This document shows, piece by piece, positions 10,321 to 18,571 of a DNA stretch of 64,000 nt. Origin of the DNA: JBFWUM01 sp050247255 (GTDB taxonomy: Bacteria > Acidobacteriota > Vicinamibacteria > Vicinamibacterales > UBA2999); assembly GCA_050247255.1 (NCBI GenBank), contig JBFWUM010000017.1, positions 1 through 64,000 on the forward strand, read 5' to 3'. The position numbers were made by a program, and so were the translations under genes. Under the pieces are notes generated by a model. That model was given only the letters and a program-made list of their open reading frames with translations, made no database searches and was not told where the DNA came from. The number at the start of each line of letters is the position of its first letter. Position 1 is the stretch's first letter.

Positions 10321-11160
10321 TCATGTTAGACGCTTCGCGGCGCGCAGCGCAGCGGCCCGCTCCGCGGCCTCGCGCACGAGGATGCCCATCTTCGGGTGCG
10401 ACGGTTCCAGGTCGGCCGAGAGCCCCAGCTCGATCAGCGCCTCGCTGGTTGATGGGCCGATCGAGGCGACGACGACGCGAGCGAACGCCCGCCGCAGGTC
10501 ATCACGGCGCTCCATCTGGTCCGCCACCTGGAACACGTGCAGCGCCTGGGTGCCGGTCGTCAGGAGGACGACGTCGATCGTTCCCGCGATGAGGGCGTCC
10601 ACCGCGCGCTCCAGCGGTTCGACGTCGTCGGGCAGCGCGTACTGGTAGACGGGAACAGAGGTGACGCTGGCGCCACGGGCGCGCAGCGCCTCGAGCAGAT
10701 CCGGGTTGGACCGGCCGTACTCCTGGACTGCCACCCGCCGGCCGTTCACTCCGCCGGCGGCATCGAGGGCGATGAGCAGCTCACGCCAGGTGTTGGGCTC
10801 CGGCGCCGCCACCCACGGCGCGAGGCCGAGTTCGCGCAGCACCGCGATCGGCTTCGGGCCGCGCGCCGCGATGTGGACGCGCGCCAGGCCGGCCACGAAG
10901 GCATCACGCGAACCGGCGCGGTCAACGGCGGCGAGCAGGGCGCGCACGCCGACGCCGGTCATCAGCACCACGACGTCGAACTCGCCGCGCCCCACCGCCG
11001 CCGCGAACGCGACCGCCGGGCGGTCGTCGCCGGGCACTTCACGCAGCGCCGGCGCCGAGACCGGTTCGCCGCCGAACGTCCGGACGAGCGTCCCGATCTC
11101 CGCCGCGCGGCGGCTCTCGAGCGTCAGGACGCGAAGACCCTGAAAACTGGGGTTGGGCAT
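10321..11160 (-). CDS. hemD: Uroporphyrinogen-III synthase (HemD family)
   Basis: The product of 279 residues has the two-lobed HemD layout. It contains RVLTLESRRAAEIGTLVRTFG near the start, VVLMTGVGVRALL, then GRRVAVQEYGRSNPDLLEAL and VPVYQYALPDD, and VVLLTTGTQALHVF and VASIGPSTSEALIELG in the second half. HemD closes the linear tetrapyrrole hydroxymethylbilane with inversion of ring D, giving uroporphyrinogen III for haem and cobalamin synthesis. No other haem gene is adjacent. The ATG at 11160 abuts a REP palindrome with no visible Shine-Dalgarno sequence, and a GTG at 11166 within the palindrome is also in frame. Confidence 0.82.
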   Translation of the reverse strand: MPNPSFQGLRVLTLESRRAAEIGTLVRTFGGEPVSAPALREVPGDDRPAVAFAAAVGRGEFDVVVLMTGVGVRALLAAVDRAGSRDAFVAGLARVHIAARGPKPIAVLRELGLAPWVAAPEPNTWRELLIALDAAGGVNGRRVAVQEYGRSNPDLLEALRARGASVTSVPVYQYALPDDVEPLERAVDALIAGTIDVVLLTTGTQALHVFQVADQMERRDDLRRAFARVVVASIGPSTSEALIELGLSADLEPSHPKMGILVREAAERAAALRAAKRLT

Positions 11161-11187
11161 GGGCACCCCGTCGCCGGGGTGCCCTAC
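11161..11187 (-). repeat. REP-like palindrome (GTAG + GGGCACCCC type)
   Basis: Arms GGGCACCCC (11161-11169) and GGGGTGCCC (11176-11184) flank a 6-base loop, with GTAG on the minus-strand 5' side. It lies between the amt stop and the hemD start and touches the hemD start codon. The same type recurs at 38702-38726. Confidence 0.75.
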
Positions 11188-11190
11188 AGC

Positions 11191-12417
11191 TTACGCGCTC
11201 CCCTCGTGGAGGTAGGCCTCTTCTCCGTGCTGCGTCAGGTCAAGGCCGGTCGCCTCGTCCTCAGCCGAGGCGCGCAGCGGCACGACCAGCCCGATCAGCT
11301 TCAGCAGGATGAACGTCACGATGCCGCTGTAGACGATCGCGGCGACGACCGCCGCGGCCTGGATGCCCAGCTGCCCGGGGTTGCCATAGAGCAGCCCGTT
11401 GAACAGGCCGTTGAGGCTCTGGTCGGCGAACACGCCGGTCAGCAGCGCGCCCACCGTGCCGCCGACACCATGCGCCGCGACAACGTCGAGCGAGTCGTCG
11501 AGCGAGGTCCGGGCGCGGATGATCAACGCAAAGTAGCTCGGCACCGCGGCAATCGCCCCCAGCAGCAGCGCATTCATCGGGCTGATGAACCCGGCCGCGG
11601 GGGTGATGGCGACGAGGCCGACGACAATCGCTGTCGCGCAGCCGACCGCGGTCGGCTTGCCCGACCGCATCAGGTCGAGCAGCGTCCAGACGACCAGGGT
11701 GCCCGCCGGCGCGAGCATGGTGGTCACGAACGCGAGGCCGGCAATCGGCCCGGCCGCCAGCGCGCTGCCGGCATTGAAGCCGAACCACCCGAACCACAGC
11801 AGCCCCGCTCCAAGCAGCACCGTCGGCACGTTGTGCGGGATGATCGGCGAGCGGCCGTAGTCACTGCGCTTGCCGACGATGAGGGCGGCGACGAGCGCGG
11901 CCACCGCGGCGTTGATGTGCACGACCGTGCCGCCGGCAAAGTCCCACGCGCCCATGTCGGCCAGCCAGCCGCCGCCCCACACCCAGTGCGCCAGCGGCGC
12001 GTAGACGCACACCGACCAGAGGCAGATGAACAGCAGGTAGGCGGTGAACCGCATGCGCTCGACGATGGCGCCCGAAATCAGCGCCGCGGTGATGATGCAG
12101 AACGTCCCCTGGTAGGCCATGTAGAGCGCGTGCGGAAATGTCAGCGGCAGGATCGCCCCGGTCTCGGCGAGCCCGACGCCGTTCAGGAAGGCCGCCGACA
12201 GATCACCGATCCAGTTGCTGCCCGGCGTCAGCGCCAGCGAGTAGCCGACGAGCGCCCAGAGCACGCTGACGAAGCCGAGCGAAATGAAGCTCATCATCAT
12301 CGTGTTCAACGCGTTCTTCGAGCGCACCAGCCCGCCGTAGAAGAACGCCAGCGCCGGCGTCATCAGCAGCACCAGCGCCGTCGACATCAACATCCATGCG
12401 GTATCCGCCTGATTCAT
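11191..12417 (-). CDS. amt: Ammonium transporter (Amt/Mep/Rh family)
   Basis: The 408-residue product has eleven hydrophobic segments and Amt signatures: MTPALAFFYGGLVRSKN at the N terminus, HINAAVAALVAALIVG and VAAHGVGGTVGALLTG supplying the paired pore histidines, and the cytosolic tail ending DLTQHGEEAYLHEGSA. The transporter conducts ammonium or ammonia across the cytoplasmic membrane and is normally gated by PII proteins. I chose the ATG at 12417 because GAGGTGAGGAG precedes it and the family N terminus starts there; a longer frame to 12639 has no similarity. A sigma-54 promoter 46 bases upstream indicates nitrogen control. No glnK gene is adjacent. Confidence 0.95.
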   Translation of the reverse strand: MNQADTAWMLMSTALVLLMTPALAFFYGGLVRSKNALNTMMMSFISLGFVSVLWALVGYSLALTPGSNWIGDLSAAFLNGVGLAETGAILPLTFPHALYMAYQGTFCIITAALISGAIVERMRFTAYLLFICLWSVCVYAPLAHWVWGGGWLADMGAWDFAGGTVVHINAAVAALVAALIVGKRSDYGRSPIIPHNVPTVLLGAGLLWFGWFGFNAGSALAAGPIAGLAFVTTMLAPAGTLVVWTLLDLMRSGKPTAVGCATAIVVGLVAITPAAGFISPMNALLLGAIAAVPSYFALIIRARTSLDDSLDVVAAHGVGGTVGALLTGVFADQSLNGLFNGLLYGNPGQLGIQAAAVVAAIVYSGIVTFILLKLIGLVVPLRASAEDEATGLDLTQHGEEAYLHEGSA

Positions 12418-12462
12418 CTCCTCACCTCGATTGGGGGTTGGCCCGTGGGTCGGGACCATTTG

Positions 12463-12478
12463 AGCAAGCGGGGTGCCA
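12463..12478 (-). promoter_or_regulatory. Sigma-54 (-24/-12) promoter of amt
   Basis: The minus strand reads TGGCACCCCGCTTGCT, with GG (12477-12476) and GC (12465-12464) exactly ten bases apart, as in the consensus TGGCAC-N5-TTGCW. Its -12 element is about 47 bases before the amt start codon, giving a leader of about 35 bases. NtrC-type activation is inferred; I saw no clear NtrC box upstream. Confidence 0.85.
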
Positions 12479-12724
12479 GCTGAGCCGGATTCGGCGCGCG
12501 GATTCAGGCCTGTTTTCGGGGATCTGCGCCCGGATCGATCCCGGTGATACGACGTTTTTGTCTGTCTTAGTGTGAAATCGACGAATTTGTCTATGTGACT
12601 GACGCCAGGACCGGGCGGGAGACAATCGGGACGCGGCAAGGCGCGGCCCGACCGTGGTCTGCCGCACAGAGTTGTCAGATCACAAACAGTTCAATTCAAT
12701 TTTGTCGGTTACTCAGGAGCGCAC

Positions 12725-13276
12725 ATGAGCGGCCCTTCGGAAGTCGTTTCGGTCATCCGCCACCGGATCCGCCCCGGCAGCGAGGCCGCCTATGAGGCGT
12801 GGACCCAGTCGATCGTCCCGATCGCTCAGGCCTTCGCCGGCCACCAGGGCGTCGCCGTGATCCGCCCGCCGCACGGGAGCCGCCTCTATACGGTGGTGCT
12901 GCACTTCGACACGCTGGAGCACCTGCGCGCCTGGCTCGAGTCCGACACGCGGCAGGCCCTGCTGCGCGAGATCGAGCCGCACCTGCTGGCGCAAGGCGAG
13001 GTGGAGATCCGTCCCGGGCTCGACTTCTGGCTGCCGGCCCCGGGCGATCGGCGGGCGCCGCCGGCGAAACAGTTCCTGCTGGCGCTGTCGGTGATCTATC
13101 CGCTGGTGCTGATCGTCCCGCCGCTGGTCAGCCGCGCCGCCGCGGCGGCGCCGATCCTCAGCCCGCTGCCACTCCGCGGGCTCATCACGGCCACCGTGAT
13201 CGTCGGCCTGATGACGTGGCTGATCATGCCGCGCTATACGCGGCTGGTGAGCGGGTGGTTGTACGGGAGGAGTTAG
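12725..13276 (+). CDS. Antibiotic biosynthesis monooxygenase-domain membrane protein
   Basis: The 183-residue product begins with an ABM-type ferredoxin-like domain (about residues 5-100; VVSVIRHRIRPGSEAAYEAW and LHFDTLEHLRAWLES). Two hydrophobic segments follow near residues 115-135 and 152-172. This arrangement is common in a COG3224-like group of unknown function; the ABM fold is often a dimeric cofactor-free oxygenase, but here the role is unknown. GGAG precedes the ATG at good spacing. It is divergent from amt across about 300 bases that carry the amt promoter; I found no other gene there. Confidence 0.85.
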   Translation: MSGPSEVVSVIRHRIRPGSEAAYEAWTQSIVPIAQAFAGHQGVAVIRPPHGSRLYTVVLHFDTLEHLRAWLESDTRQALLREIEPHLLAQGEVEIRPGLDFWLPAPGDRRAPPAKQFLLALSVIYPLVLIVPPLVSRAAAAAPILSPLPLRGLITATVIVGLMTWLIMPRYTRLVSGWLYGRS

Positions 13277-13440
13277 GAGTTAGGAGTTGGGAGTCAGGAG
13301 CGGGAAGCCAGGAGCGGGAAGCCAGAAGTCAGAAGCCAGAAGTCAGAAGCTAGAAGTCAGAAGCTAGAAGTCAGAATGGCTAGCTTCTAGCTTCTAGCTT
13401 CTAGCTTCTAGCTTCTAGCTTCTAGCTTCTAGCTTCTTAG
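13277..13440. repeat. Large inverted heptamer array (CTAGAAG/CTTCTAG)
   Basis: Fourteen contiguous 7-base units run from the end of the monooxygenase gene, drifting from TTAGGAG through CCAGGAG and TCAGAAG to CTAGAAG. After a short centre come seven perfect CTTCTAG units (13384-13432) and a final variant. The right arm is the reverse complement of the last left-arm units, so the array can form a long hairpin. It lies between convergent genes and could serve both as a terminator. See findings. Confidence 0.92.
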
Positions 13441-13445
13441 AAACG

Positions 13446-15224
13446 CTACGCTCCGCCGCGGCCGCCGGCTGGGGCGGCGGCCGGCGCCGGCGGGTTCACC
13501 GCCGCGCGCAGGTCGTCCATCGTCGCCAGCCGCGGGCCATGCAGCGCCGCGATCTGGGCAACGTCCAGCTTCAGCCGCTCGATGTTCTCGAGCAGGTTCT
13601 TCGTCGACGGGTTCACCGGCGGCGCCGCGGCCGCCGCGCCACCCTGGCGGCCACCGGCTGCGGGCGCGCCGCCCGCACGGCCACCACCGTCGGCGGCAGC
13701 CCCGCCACCCTGGCGGCCACCACCCTGGCCAGCGGCCGGCGCGGCTGCCGGCGTGTAGGCGTCGGCCTCGATCAGGATCTTCTCGGCCGGCAGATACACC
13801 ATCAGGAACCCGTCGTTGTGCGGGTTGCCCGCTAGGCGGTGGATCTGGATCGACCTCGATCCGTCGGTCAGCACGTGGCGCTCGGCGACCGGCACGAACG
13901 TCGGCCGGCGGCGCGCCTCGGACAGGCGATCCGGGTTAATCGTCCGCGGCGCCGACCACGCCTCGCGGTAGAACGCCTGGTTGCTGCGGTGCGTCACCAC
14001 CGTCGCCCCCTCAGCCACCGCGGTGCGCAGGCCGCCGGAGTGGTCGAAGTGGTGGTGGGTATTCACCACGTAGCGGATCGGCTTGTTCGGGAACAGCTCC
14101 TTCGTCTTGGCAATGACCGCCGCGGCGCGCGCTTCGTCCTGCGGCGCCTCGACGAGGACGACGTGATCCCGCATCTCGATGGCGACGCTGTGGTGCGAGC
14201 CGCCCTTGAGGTACTGGATCCCGGGGCCGAGTTCCTCGTTGGTCACCGTCACCGCGGGCGCCGTGGCGTTGGCGACCGCCTCGGGCACCGTGAAGTTCAC
14301 CGCCGTGTTCTCACGCGGCGCGTTGCGCGGGTCCTGGAAACTGGTCGGCTGCGGGTTGATCTCCACGCGCGACACCCACAGGTCGAGCGACGGGTGGCCG
14401 CCGGTCTGCTGGACGATGCGCAGCGGGAAGAGCACGCCTTCGTCGAAGGTCTGATAGTTGCTGAACGTCGCCTCGACCGGCATGTCGCCGAGCACCGGGT
14501 TGTCGATGAGCGCCGTGATCTTCGCCACCTCGTTGCGGCTGTTGACCAGGCCCGTCAGCTTGATCGTGTCGACGGCGAAGGCGATCTCGGTGCCGCCGTC
14601 GACCGCGCGCGCGGTCGCGTTGTTGGCGGCGGCGGCGCGCAGGAAGCCGTGCGGCGTCAGGTAGATCTGCACGCGGCGGTCGATCACCGCGTTCGGCTGC
14701 GGCACCGGCGGCGGCGGCCCCGGCGGGCGCACGCCGATCAGCAGGTTGGCCTGATCGGCCGTGAGACGGTTCGGGTCAGCTGCCGGTCCCGGCCCGCCGC
14801 CACGGCGGCCGGCGCCACCCCCACGCCCGGCCGGCGGCGGCTGCACGTTCCAGGCGACGTTGCCGCGGACGAACTGGATCTGGGTCTGGGTGCCGGTAAA
14901 CGGCACGCCGCCGCCCCGCGGCGGCACCGGGCCCTGCTCCCGTGTCATCTCCACGCGCATGGCGTCGGCGTCGTAGTCGATGACCGCGTCGTATTCGCGG
15001 ACGGTCACGCGCGGCCAGGGGTCGGACGCGCTCGGGCTCTGGCCCACCGTGAAGTTAGCGCCAAACCCGGAAAAGCGCGCGACCTTCAGGGCGCTGACGC
15101 CGAGGGCCTCGCTGGCCGCCTTGACCGCATCGGCCGGGGCCTGCGGCGCCGGCTGCTGTTGGGCGGCGACGCCGACAACCACGGCCAGCATGCAGGCCGC
15201 GGCAAGAACAAGACTTCTGCGCAT
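13446..15224 (-). CDS. Exported two-domain MBL-fold hydrolase with glycine-rich inserts (D1)
   Basis: The 592-residue product has a signal peptide (1-22), an N-terminal beta-rich domain to about residue 325 and a C-terminal MBL domain. The metal motif HHHFDH is intact near residues 389-394 in VVNTHHHFDHSGG. Two low-complexity Gly/Ala/Arg inserts occur, one in the N-terminal domain and one of about 45 residues after EADAYTP in the MBL domain. The same two-domain plan recurs in two more genes (35910-37523 and 41574-43016), which I group as family D. The start follows GGGGGA. The substrate is unknown. It is divergent from the mxa-like cluster, with a palindrome and a promoter between. Confidence 0.8.
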   Translation of the reverse strand: MRRSLVLAAACMLAVVVGVAAQQQPAPQAPADAVKAASEALGVSALKVARFSGFGANFTVGQSPSASDPWPRVTVREYDAVIDYDADAMRVEMTREQGPVPPRGGGVPFTGTQTQIQFVRGNVAWNVQPPPAGRGGGAGRRGGGPGPAADPNRLTADQANLLIGVRPPGPPPPVPQPNAVIDRRVQIYLTPHGFLRAAAANNATARAVDGGTEIAFAVDTIKLTGLVNSRNEVAKITALIDNPVLGDMPVEATFSNYQTFDEGVLFPLRIVQQTGGHPSLDLWVSRVEINPQPTSFQDPRNAPRENTAVNFTVPEAVANATAPAVTVTNEELGPGIQYLKGGSHHSVAIEMRDHVVLVEAPQDEARAAAVIAKTKELFPNKPIRYVVNTHHHFDHSGGLRTAVAEGATVVTHRSNQAFYREAWSAPRTINPDRLSEARRRPTFVPVAERHVLTDGSRSIQIHRLAGNPHNDGFLMVYLPAEKILIEADAYTPAAAPAAGQGGGRQGGGAAADGGGRAGGAPAAGGRQGGAAAAAPPVNPSTKNLLENIERLKLDVAQIAALHGPRLATMDDLRAAVNPPAPAAAPAGGRGGA

Positions 15225-15248
15225 GTAATTCCCCCGCAGTCACATTCC

Positions 15249-15268
15249 GCGGATCCGGGGGGATCCGC
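15249..15268. promoter_or_regulatory. Perfect inverted repeat, candidate operator
   Basis: GCGGATCC (15249-15256) and GGATCCGC (15261-15268) flank four G residues, in the divergent intergenic region between D1 and the mxaR-like gene. A perfect 8-base dyad here suits a dimeric repressor or activator. It is about 80 bases upstream of the proposed -35 of the mxa-like cluster and 25 bases upstream of D1. Confidence 0.5.
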
Positions 15269-15347
15269 AGCCTCCACCGACTTCGGTACGGTAAGCGAAA
15301 AAAGCGCGATAAGTATAGACGATACCGGCGGTTTGGGACGGATGGTC

Positions 15348-15376
15348 TTGGCGGGACCGTACTGACCCTATATATT
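15348..15376 (+). promoter_or_regulatory. Candidate sigma-70-type promoter of the mxa-like cluster
   Basis: TTGGCG (15348-15353) and TATATT (15371-15376) are separated by 17 bases. A start 7 bases after the -10 would leave only about 5 bases before the GTG at 15388, and no ribosome binding site is visible, so the message may be leaderless or nearly so. Confidence 0.55.
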
Positions 15377-15387
15377 GGGCCCCACAC

Positions 15388-16428
15388 GTGCATCCGGATC
15401 TCGAGCAAGCCGTCGAATTTCATCGGGCCATCATCGCGGAGGGGGGCAAGGCGCTGGTCGGGTACGACACGGCCAAGGCGCTGGCCAATATCGTCCTCCT
15501 CTCCGAAATTCCGACCACCTACGACAAGAAGGAGAACCGCCAGGTCAACGCCGGCAACCTCCTTCTGCGCGGCGTTCCCGGCGTGGGCAAGACCTACTTC
15601 GGCGTCATCCTGGCCGCCATCAGCAACGCGCGGTTCGCGCGCCTGCAGGGGCGGGCCGACCTGCAGCCGACCGAGGTGGTCGGCTTCCAGATGATCAACC
15701 CGGCGACCGGGGCGCTGATGACCGAGTTCGGTCCGCTCGCCTCCGCCGAGGTCATCCTGCTCGACGAAATCAACCGCATCCCGCTCAAGTCGCAGAGCGC
15801 GTTCCTCGAGGGGCTGCAGGACCGCACCGTCACCGTCGGCAAGGAAACCTACGAGCTGCCGGCGTTCAGCTTCGCCATCGCCACGATGAACCCGGTCGAG
15901 CTCGGCCAGGGCACCTTCCCGTTGTCGGAGGCGGCGACCGACCGCTTCGCGATGATGGTCAACATCGGCTACCTGCCGCCGGAGGAAGAGGCGAAGCTGG
16001 TGCACTTCGACTTCAAGCGCGTCCGCCTCGACTCGCTGATGTCGAAGGAGCGGATCATCGAGCTGCGCTCGGCGATCAGCGAGCACGTGTTCCTGCACCC
16101 GCGGCTGGGTCAGTACATCCAGCGGCTGGTGGCGGCGACGCGCCCCTACAACCCGGAAACCGACTGGCACCAGCGGTCGCCGTCGGAGCTCGTCGAGCGA
16201 GGCGTCGACCTCGGCGCCTCACCGCGCGCGATCATCGCCTGGGGGCGTCTGGCCAAGGTCTGGGCCCTGCTCATGCACCAGCGCACCGAGGTGTACCCGG
16301 AGGACATCCAGGACCTCGGCCAGTACGTGCTGCCCCACCGCGTCTGGCTCGGCCCGCACGCCGCCAGCCACGGGCTGACCCCCGAGCTGGTGATCAAGGA
16401 CGTCATCGAGCGGGTCGCGGTGCCATGA
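15388..16428 (+). CDS. mxaR: MoxR-family AAA+ ATPase (MxaR-like)
   Basis: The 346-residue product is a MoxR AAA+ ATPase: Walker A GVPGVGKT near residues 63-70, Walker B VILLDEINR near 122-130, and ATMNPVE sensor 1 near 169-175. MoxR ATPases act as chaperones that mature metal- or cofactor-containing complexes with VWA-domain partners. It is the first of six genes in the order MoxR, DUF58, membrane-anchored, VWA, small, VWA. That is the order of mxaRSACKL, needed in methylotrophs to insert calcium into PQQ methanol dehydrogenase. The GTG start at 15388 has no Shine-Dalgarno sequence. The symbol is assigned by gene order and family. Confidence 0.85.
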   Translation: MHPDLEQAVEFHRAIIAEGGKALVGYDTAKALANIVLLSEIPTTYDKKENRQVNAGNLLLRGVPGVGKTYFGVILAAISNARFARLQGRADLQPTEVVGFQMINPATGALMTEFGPLASAEVILLDEINRIPLKSQSAFLEGLQDRTVTVGKETYELPAFSFAIATMNPVELGQGTFPLSEAATDRFAMMVNIGYLPPEEEAKLVHFDFKRVRLDSLMSKERIIELRSAISEHVFLHPRLGQYIQRLVAATRPYNPETDWHQRSPSELVERGVDLGASPRAIIAWGRLAKVWALLMHQRTEVYPEDIQDLGQYVLPHRVWLGPHAASHGLTPELVIKDVIERVAVP

Positions 16429-17390
16429 GCCGGCACATGCCGGAGATGGCCGGCGCCGCGCGGTCGATACGGCCCCATCATGACGAGGAGGCGCCGCTCA
16501 TCAGCCTGACCGACGTCACCGAAATCGAGCTGCTCATCCTGCGCCGCATGCGCGAGATGACCATCGGCGATCACCGCAGCCTCGGCCACGGCACCGGCTT
16601 CGACTACGTCGGGCTGCGCGAGTGGCAGGCGGGCGATCGCTTTTCGACCATCGACTGGGCACAGTCGTCGCTCACCAACTTCTCCCCGCTCATCGTCCGC
16701 GAGTTCGAGCAGCCGAGCACCGCCTCGGTGATCGTCGTGGCCGACCGCTCGGCCTCGACGCGCTGCGGGGTCAACGGCGTGCCGATTGCCCGCGGTGTTG
16801 CGCGCGCGGTGGCCACCGTCGGCATGTCCGCCGTCTTCTTCCAGGACCTGTTCGGCCTGATCGCCTTCGAGTCGCCGCAGGCGGAGCTCGGCGCGGTGCG
16901 GCCGCGCATCGGGCGCAACCAGGTGATCCACTGCCTGGAGGCCTACCAGGAGGGGCGCGGGCTGCAGTCGCTGCGCGCGGCCGGCAGCCTGAGCATGACG
17001 CTCGGATCGTTCATGCGGAAGACCGCGCTGATCCCCTTCGTCTCCGACTTCCTGTTCGAGCAGCCCGACGCAGTGATCCGCGAACTGGCCCTCCTCACCG
17101 CCACCCACGACGTCTTCGTGGTGCTCGTCGACGCGGCGTTCGCCTTCGCCGTGCCGCCGGTATCGGCCGGGTGGATTGAGACGACGGATGTGGAAACGGG
17201 CCGGACGCGGATGCTGTCGCGATCCGCGCTGGCCGACATGGCGCGACGCGTCGGCGACTGGCAGGACCAGGTCGCCGCGCAGGCCAGGGACGCCGGCCTC
17301 GACGTGGTCCGGATCGGCCCCGACAGCGTGGCGTCGGACCTCGCCCTCGCCGAGTTCGTCAGCGAACGTCGCTTGAGAAAGGTCGCATGA
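16425..17390 (+). CDS. mxaS: DUF58 protein (MxaS-like)
   Basis: The product has 321 residues from the ATG at 16425, which overlaps the previous stop as ATGA. The DUF58 core is marked by DYVGLREWQAGDRFSTIDW near residues 58-76 and by REFEQPSTASVIVVADRSAS. The latter resembles a VWA MIDAS (DRSAS), as usual in DUF58 proteins next to MoxR ATPases. In the mxa cluster this position is mxaS. An open frame extends upstream to 15375, but only as a shadow of the ATPase gene. The role is inferred as a partner of the MoxR ATPase in quinoprotein maturation. Confidence 0.82.
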   Translation: MSRHMPEMAGAARSIRPHHDEEAPLISLTDVTEIELLILRRMREMTIGDHRSLGHGTGFDYVGLREWQAGDRFSTIDWAQSSLTNFSPLIVREFEQPSTASVIVVADRSASTRCGVNGVPIARGVARAVATVGMSAVFFQDLFGLIAFESPQAELGAVRPRIGRNQVIHCLEAYQEGRGLQSLRAAGSLSMTLGSFMRKTALIPFVSDFLFEQPDAVIRELALLTATHDVFVVLVDAAFAFAVPPVSAGWIETTDVETGRTRMLSRSALADMARRVGDWQDQVAAQARDAGLDVVRIGPDSVASDLALAEFVSERRLRKVA

Positions 17391-18571
17391 GGAAACTGGT
17401 CGTCCTGCTCCTCGTCGCCGGCACCGGCCTGGCGGCGCAGGAAACCGAAAACGTCTCGCTGGCGCCGATCGAGTGCTACTGGCGCACCGGCGCATCCGCC
17501 GTTCGCGTCGGCGAAGTCTTCACCCTCGGGCTGACCTGCGCCGTGCTCGAAACGGCGTCGACGACGGTCGTGCCCGACCAGTCGCGGCTCGACCCGGGCG
17601 TCATCCAGCTCCAGCCGTTCGAGGTCGTCGGCGGCACCGCCGGCGAGGAGCTGCGGACGGCGACGCGACGGCTGTTCCAGTACGACTACCAGCTGCGCTA
17701 CGTCGGCGAGGAGATCGGCCGCGACCTGCAGGTGCCGGCGCTGACGATCACCTATCGCGTGCAGAGCCGGGTCCAGGCCGACTCCGCCGCCGTCGAGAGC
17801 CGCGAGCGCCAGTATGTGCTGCCGCCGCGCGCGGTCCGGGTCCTCTCGCTGCTGCCCAACGGCACGGGCGACATCCGCGAGCCGGCGCCGCCGGCGTTCA
17901 CCGACATCGAGGGGCGGCGGTTCACCGCCAGCGTCCTGCGCATCGCCTCGTGGCTCTGTTTCGCGCTGGGCGGGGTCGTGCTCGCCTGGGCGCTGGTCAA
18001 TGCGGTACGGTCGCGGCGCAGGCACCATGCGGTCGCCGTGCGCCTGGCCTCCGATTCGGCCGTGCTGCGCGGGGTGACCCGCGAGCTCGACGCGGTCCGG
18101 GCGGCGCGGCAGGTCGAGGGATGGAACGACGTGCTGGCCGCGCGGGCGCTGGCCGCGCTCCGCGTCGCCTCCAGCTACGACGTCGGCCGGCCCGTGGCCC
18201 AGGCGCCCGGCCGGGACCAGCAAGCCGCCGCGGGGCAGCTGCGCGTGGCCGGCGGCTGGCGCACAGGATCGGTGCTGCTCTCGGGCTCGGCGACCGCAGT
18301 TCAACTGGCGCGGGCGCAGGCGACGGCGGAGGCGGCGGGACACGGCCGCAGCGCCAGGCTCGGGGATCTGCACGATGCGCTCACACACTTCGCCGCCGCC
18401 GTCTACGGACGCGACCATGCCTCACTCGACGGCGGCGCGCTTGACGATGCGCTGGCGGCGGGCGGACGCGCCGTCGCCGGGCTGCGGCGCGAGCACGGCT
18501 GGCTGATGTCGCGTGTCCGCACCGCCGCCCAGGCACTGACCGCACTGAGGTCGAGGGCGTGGGCGCGCTGA
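17387..18571 (+). CDS. mxaA: Membrane-anchored periplasmic protein (MxaA-like)
   Basis: The 394-residue product has a signal peptide (1-17), a beta-rich periplasmic domain (about 20-180; PIECYWRTGASAVRVGEVFT), one membrane segment (about 184-206) and a helical cytoplasmic tail. A BatD-like oxygen-tolerance-protein layout fits, and the position in the cluster matches mxaA, whose product is needed for an active calcium-containing methanol dehydrogenase. Similarity is by architecture and order; I cannot align it to MxaA here. It overlaps the DUF58 stop as ATGA and the next gene by 13 bases, consistent with translational coupling. Confidence 0.72.
   Translation: MRKLVVLLLVAGTGLAAQETENVSLAPIECYWRTGASAVRVGEVFTLGLTCAVLETASTTVVPDQSRLDPGVIQLQPFEVVGGTAGEELRTATRRLFQYDYQLRYVGEEIGRDLQVPALTITYRVQSRVQADSAAVESRERQYVLPPRAVRVLSLLPNGTGDIREPAPPAFTDIEGRRFTASVLRIASWLCFALGGVVLAWALVNAVRSRRRHHAVAVRLASDSAVLRGVTRELDAVRAARQVEGWNDVLAARALAALRVASSYDVGRPVAQAPGRDQQAAAGQLRVAGGWRTGSVLLSGSATAVQLARAQATAEAAGHGRSARLGDLHDALTHFAAAVYGRDHASLDGGALDDALAAGGRAVAGLRREHGWLMSRVRTAAQALTALRSRAWAR

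Noticed and set aside
12418..12724. Additional gene in the amt upstream region
   Set aside because: The frame extending amt to 12639 has no similarity and would run through the sigma-54 promoter; nothing else was found.
13277..13440. CRISPR-like repeats
   Set aside because: The units are 7 bases and contiguous, with no unique spacers and no cas genes in the window.
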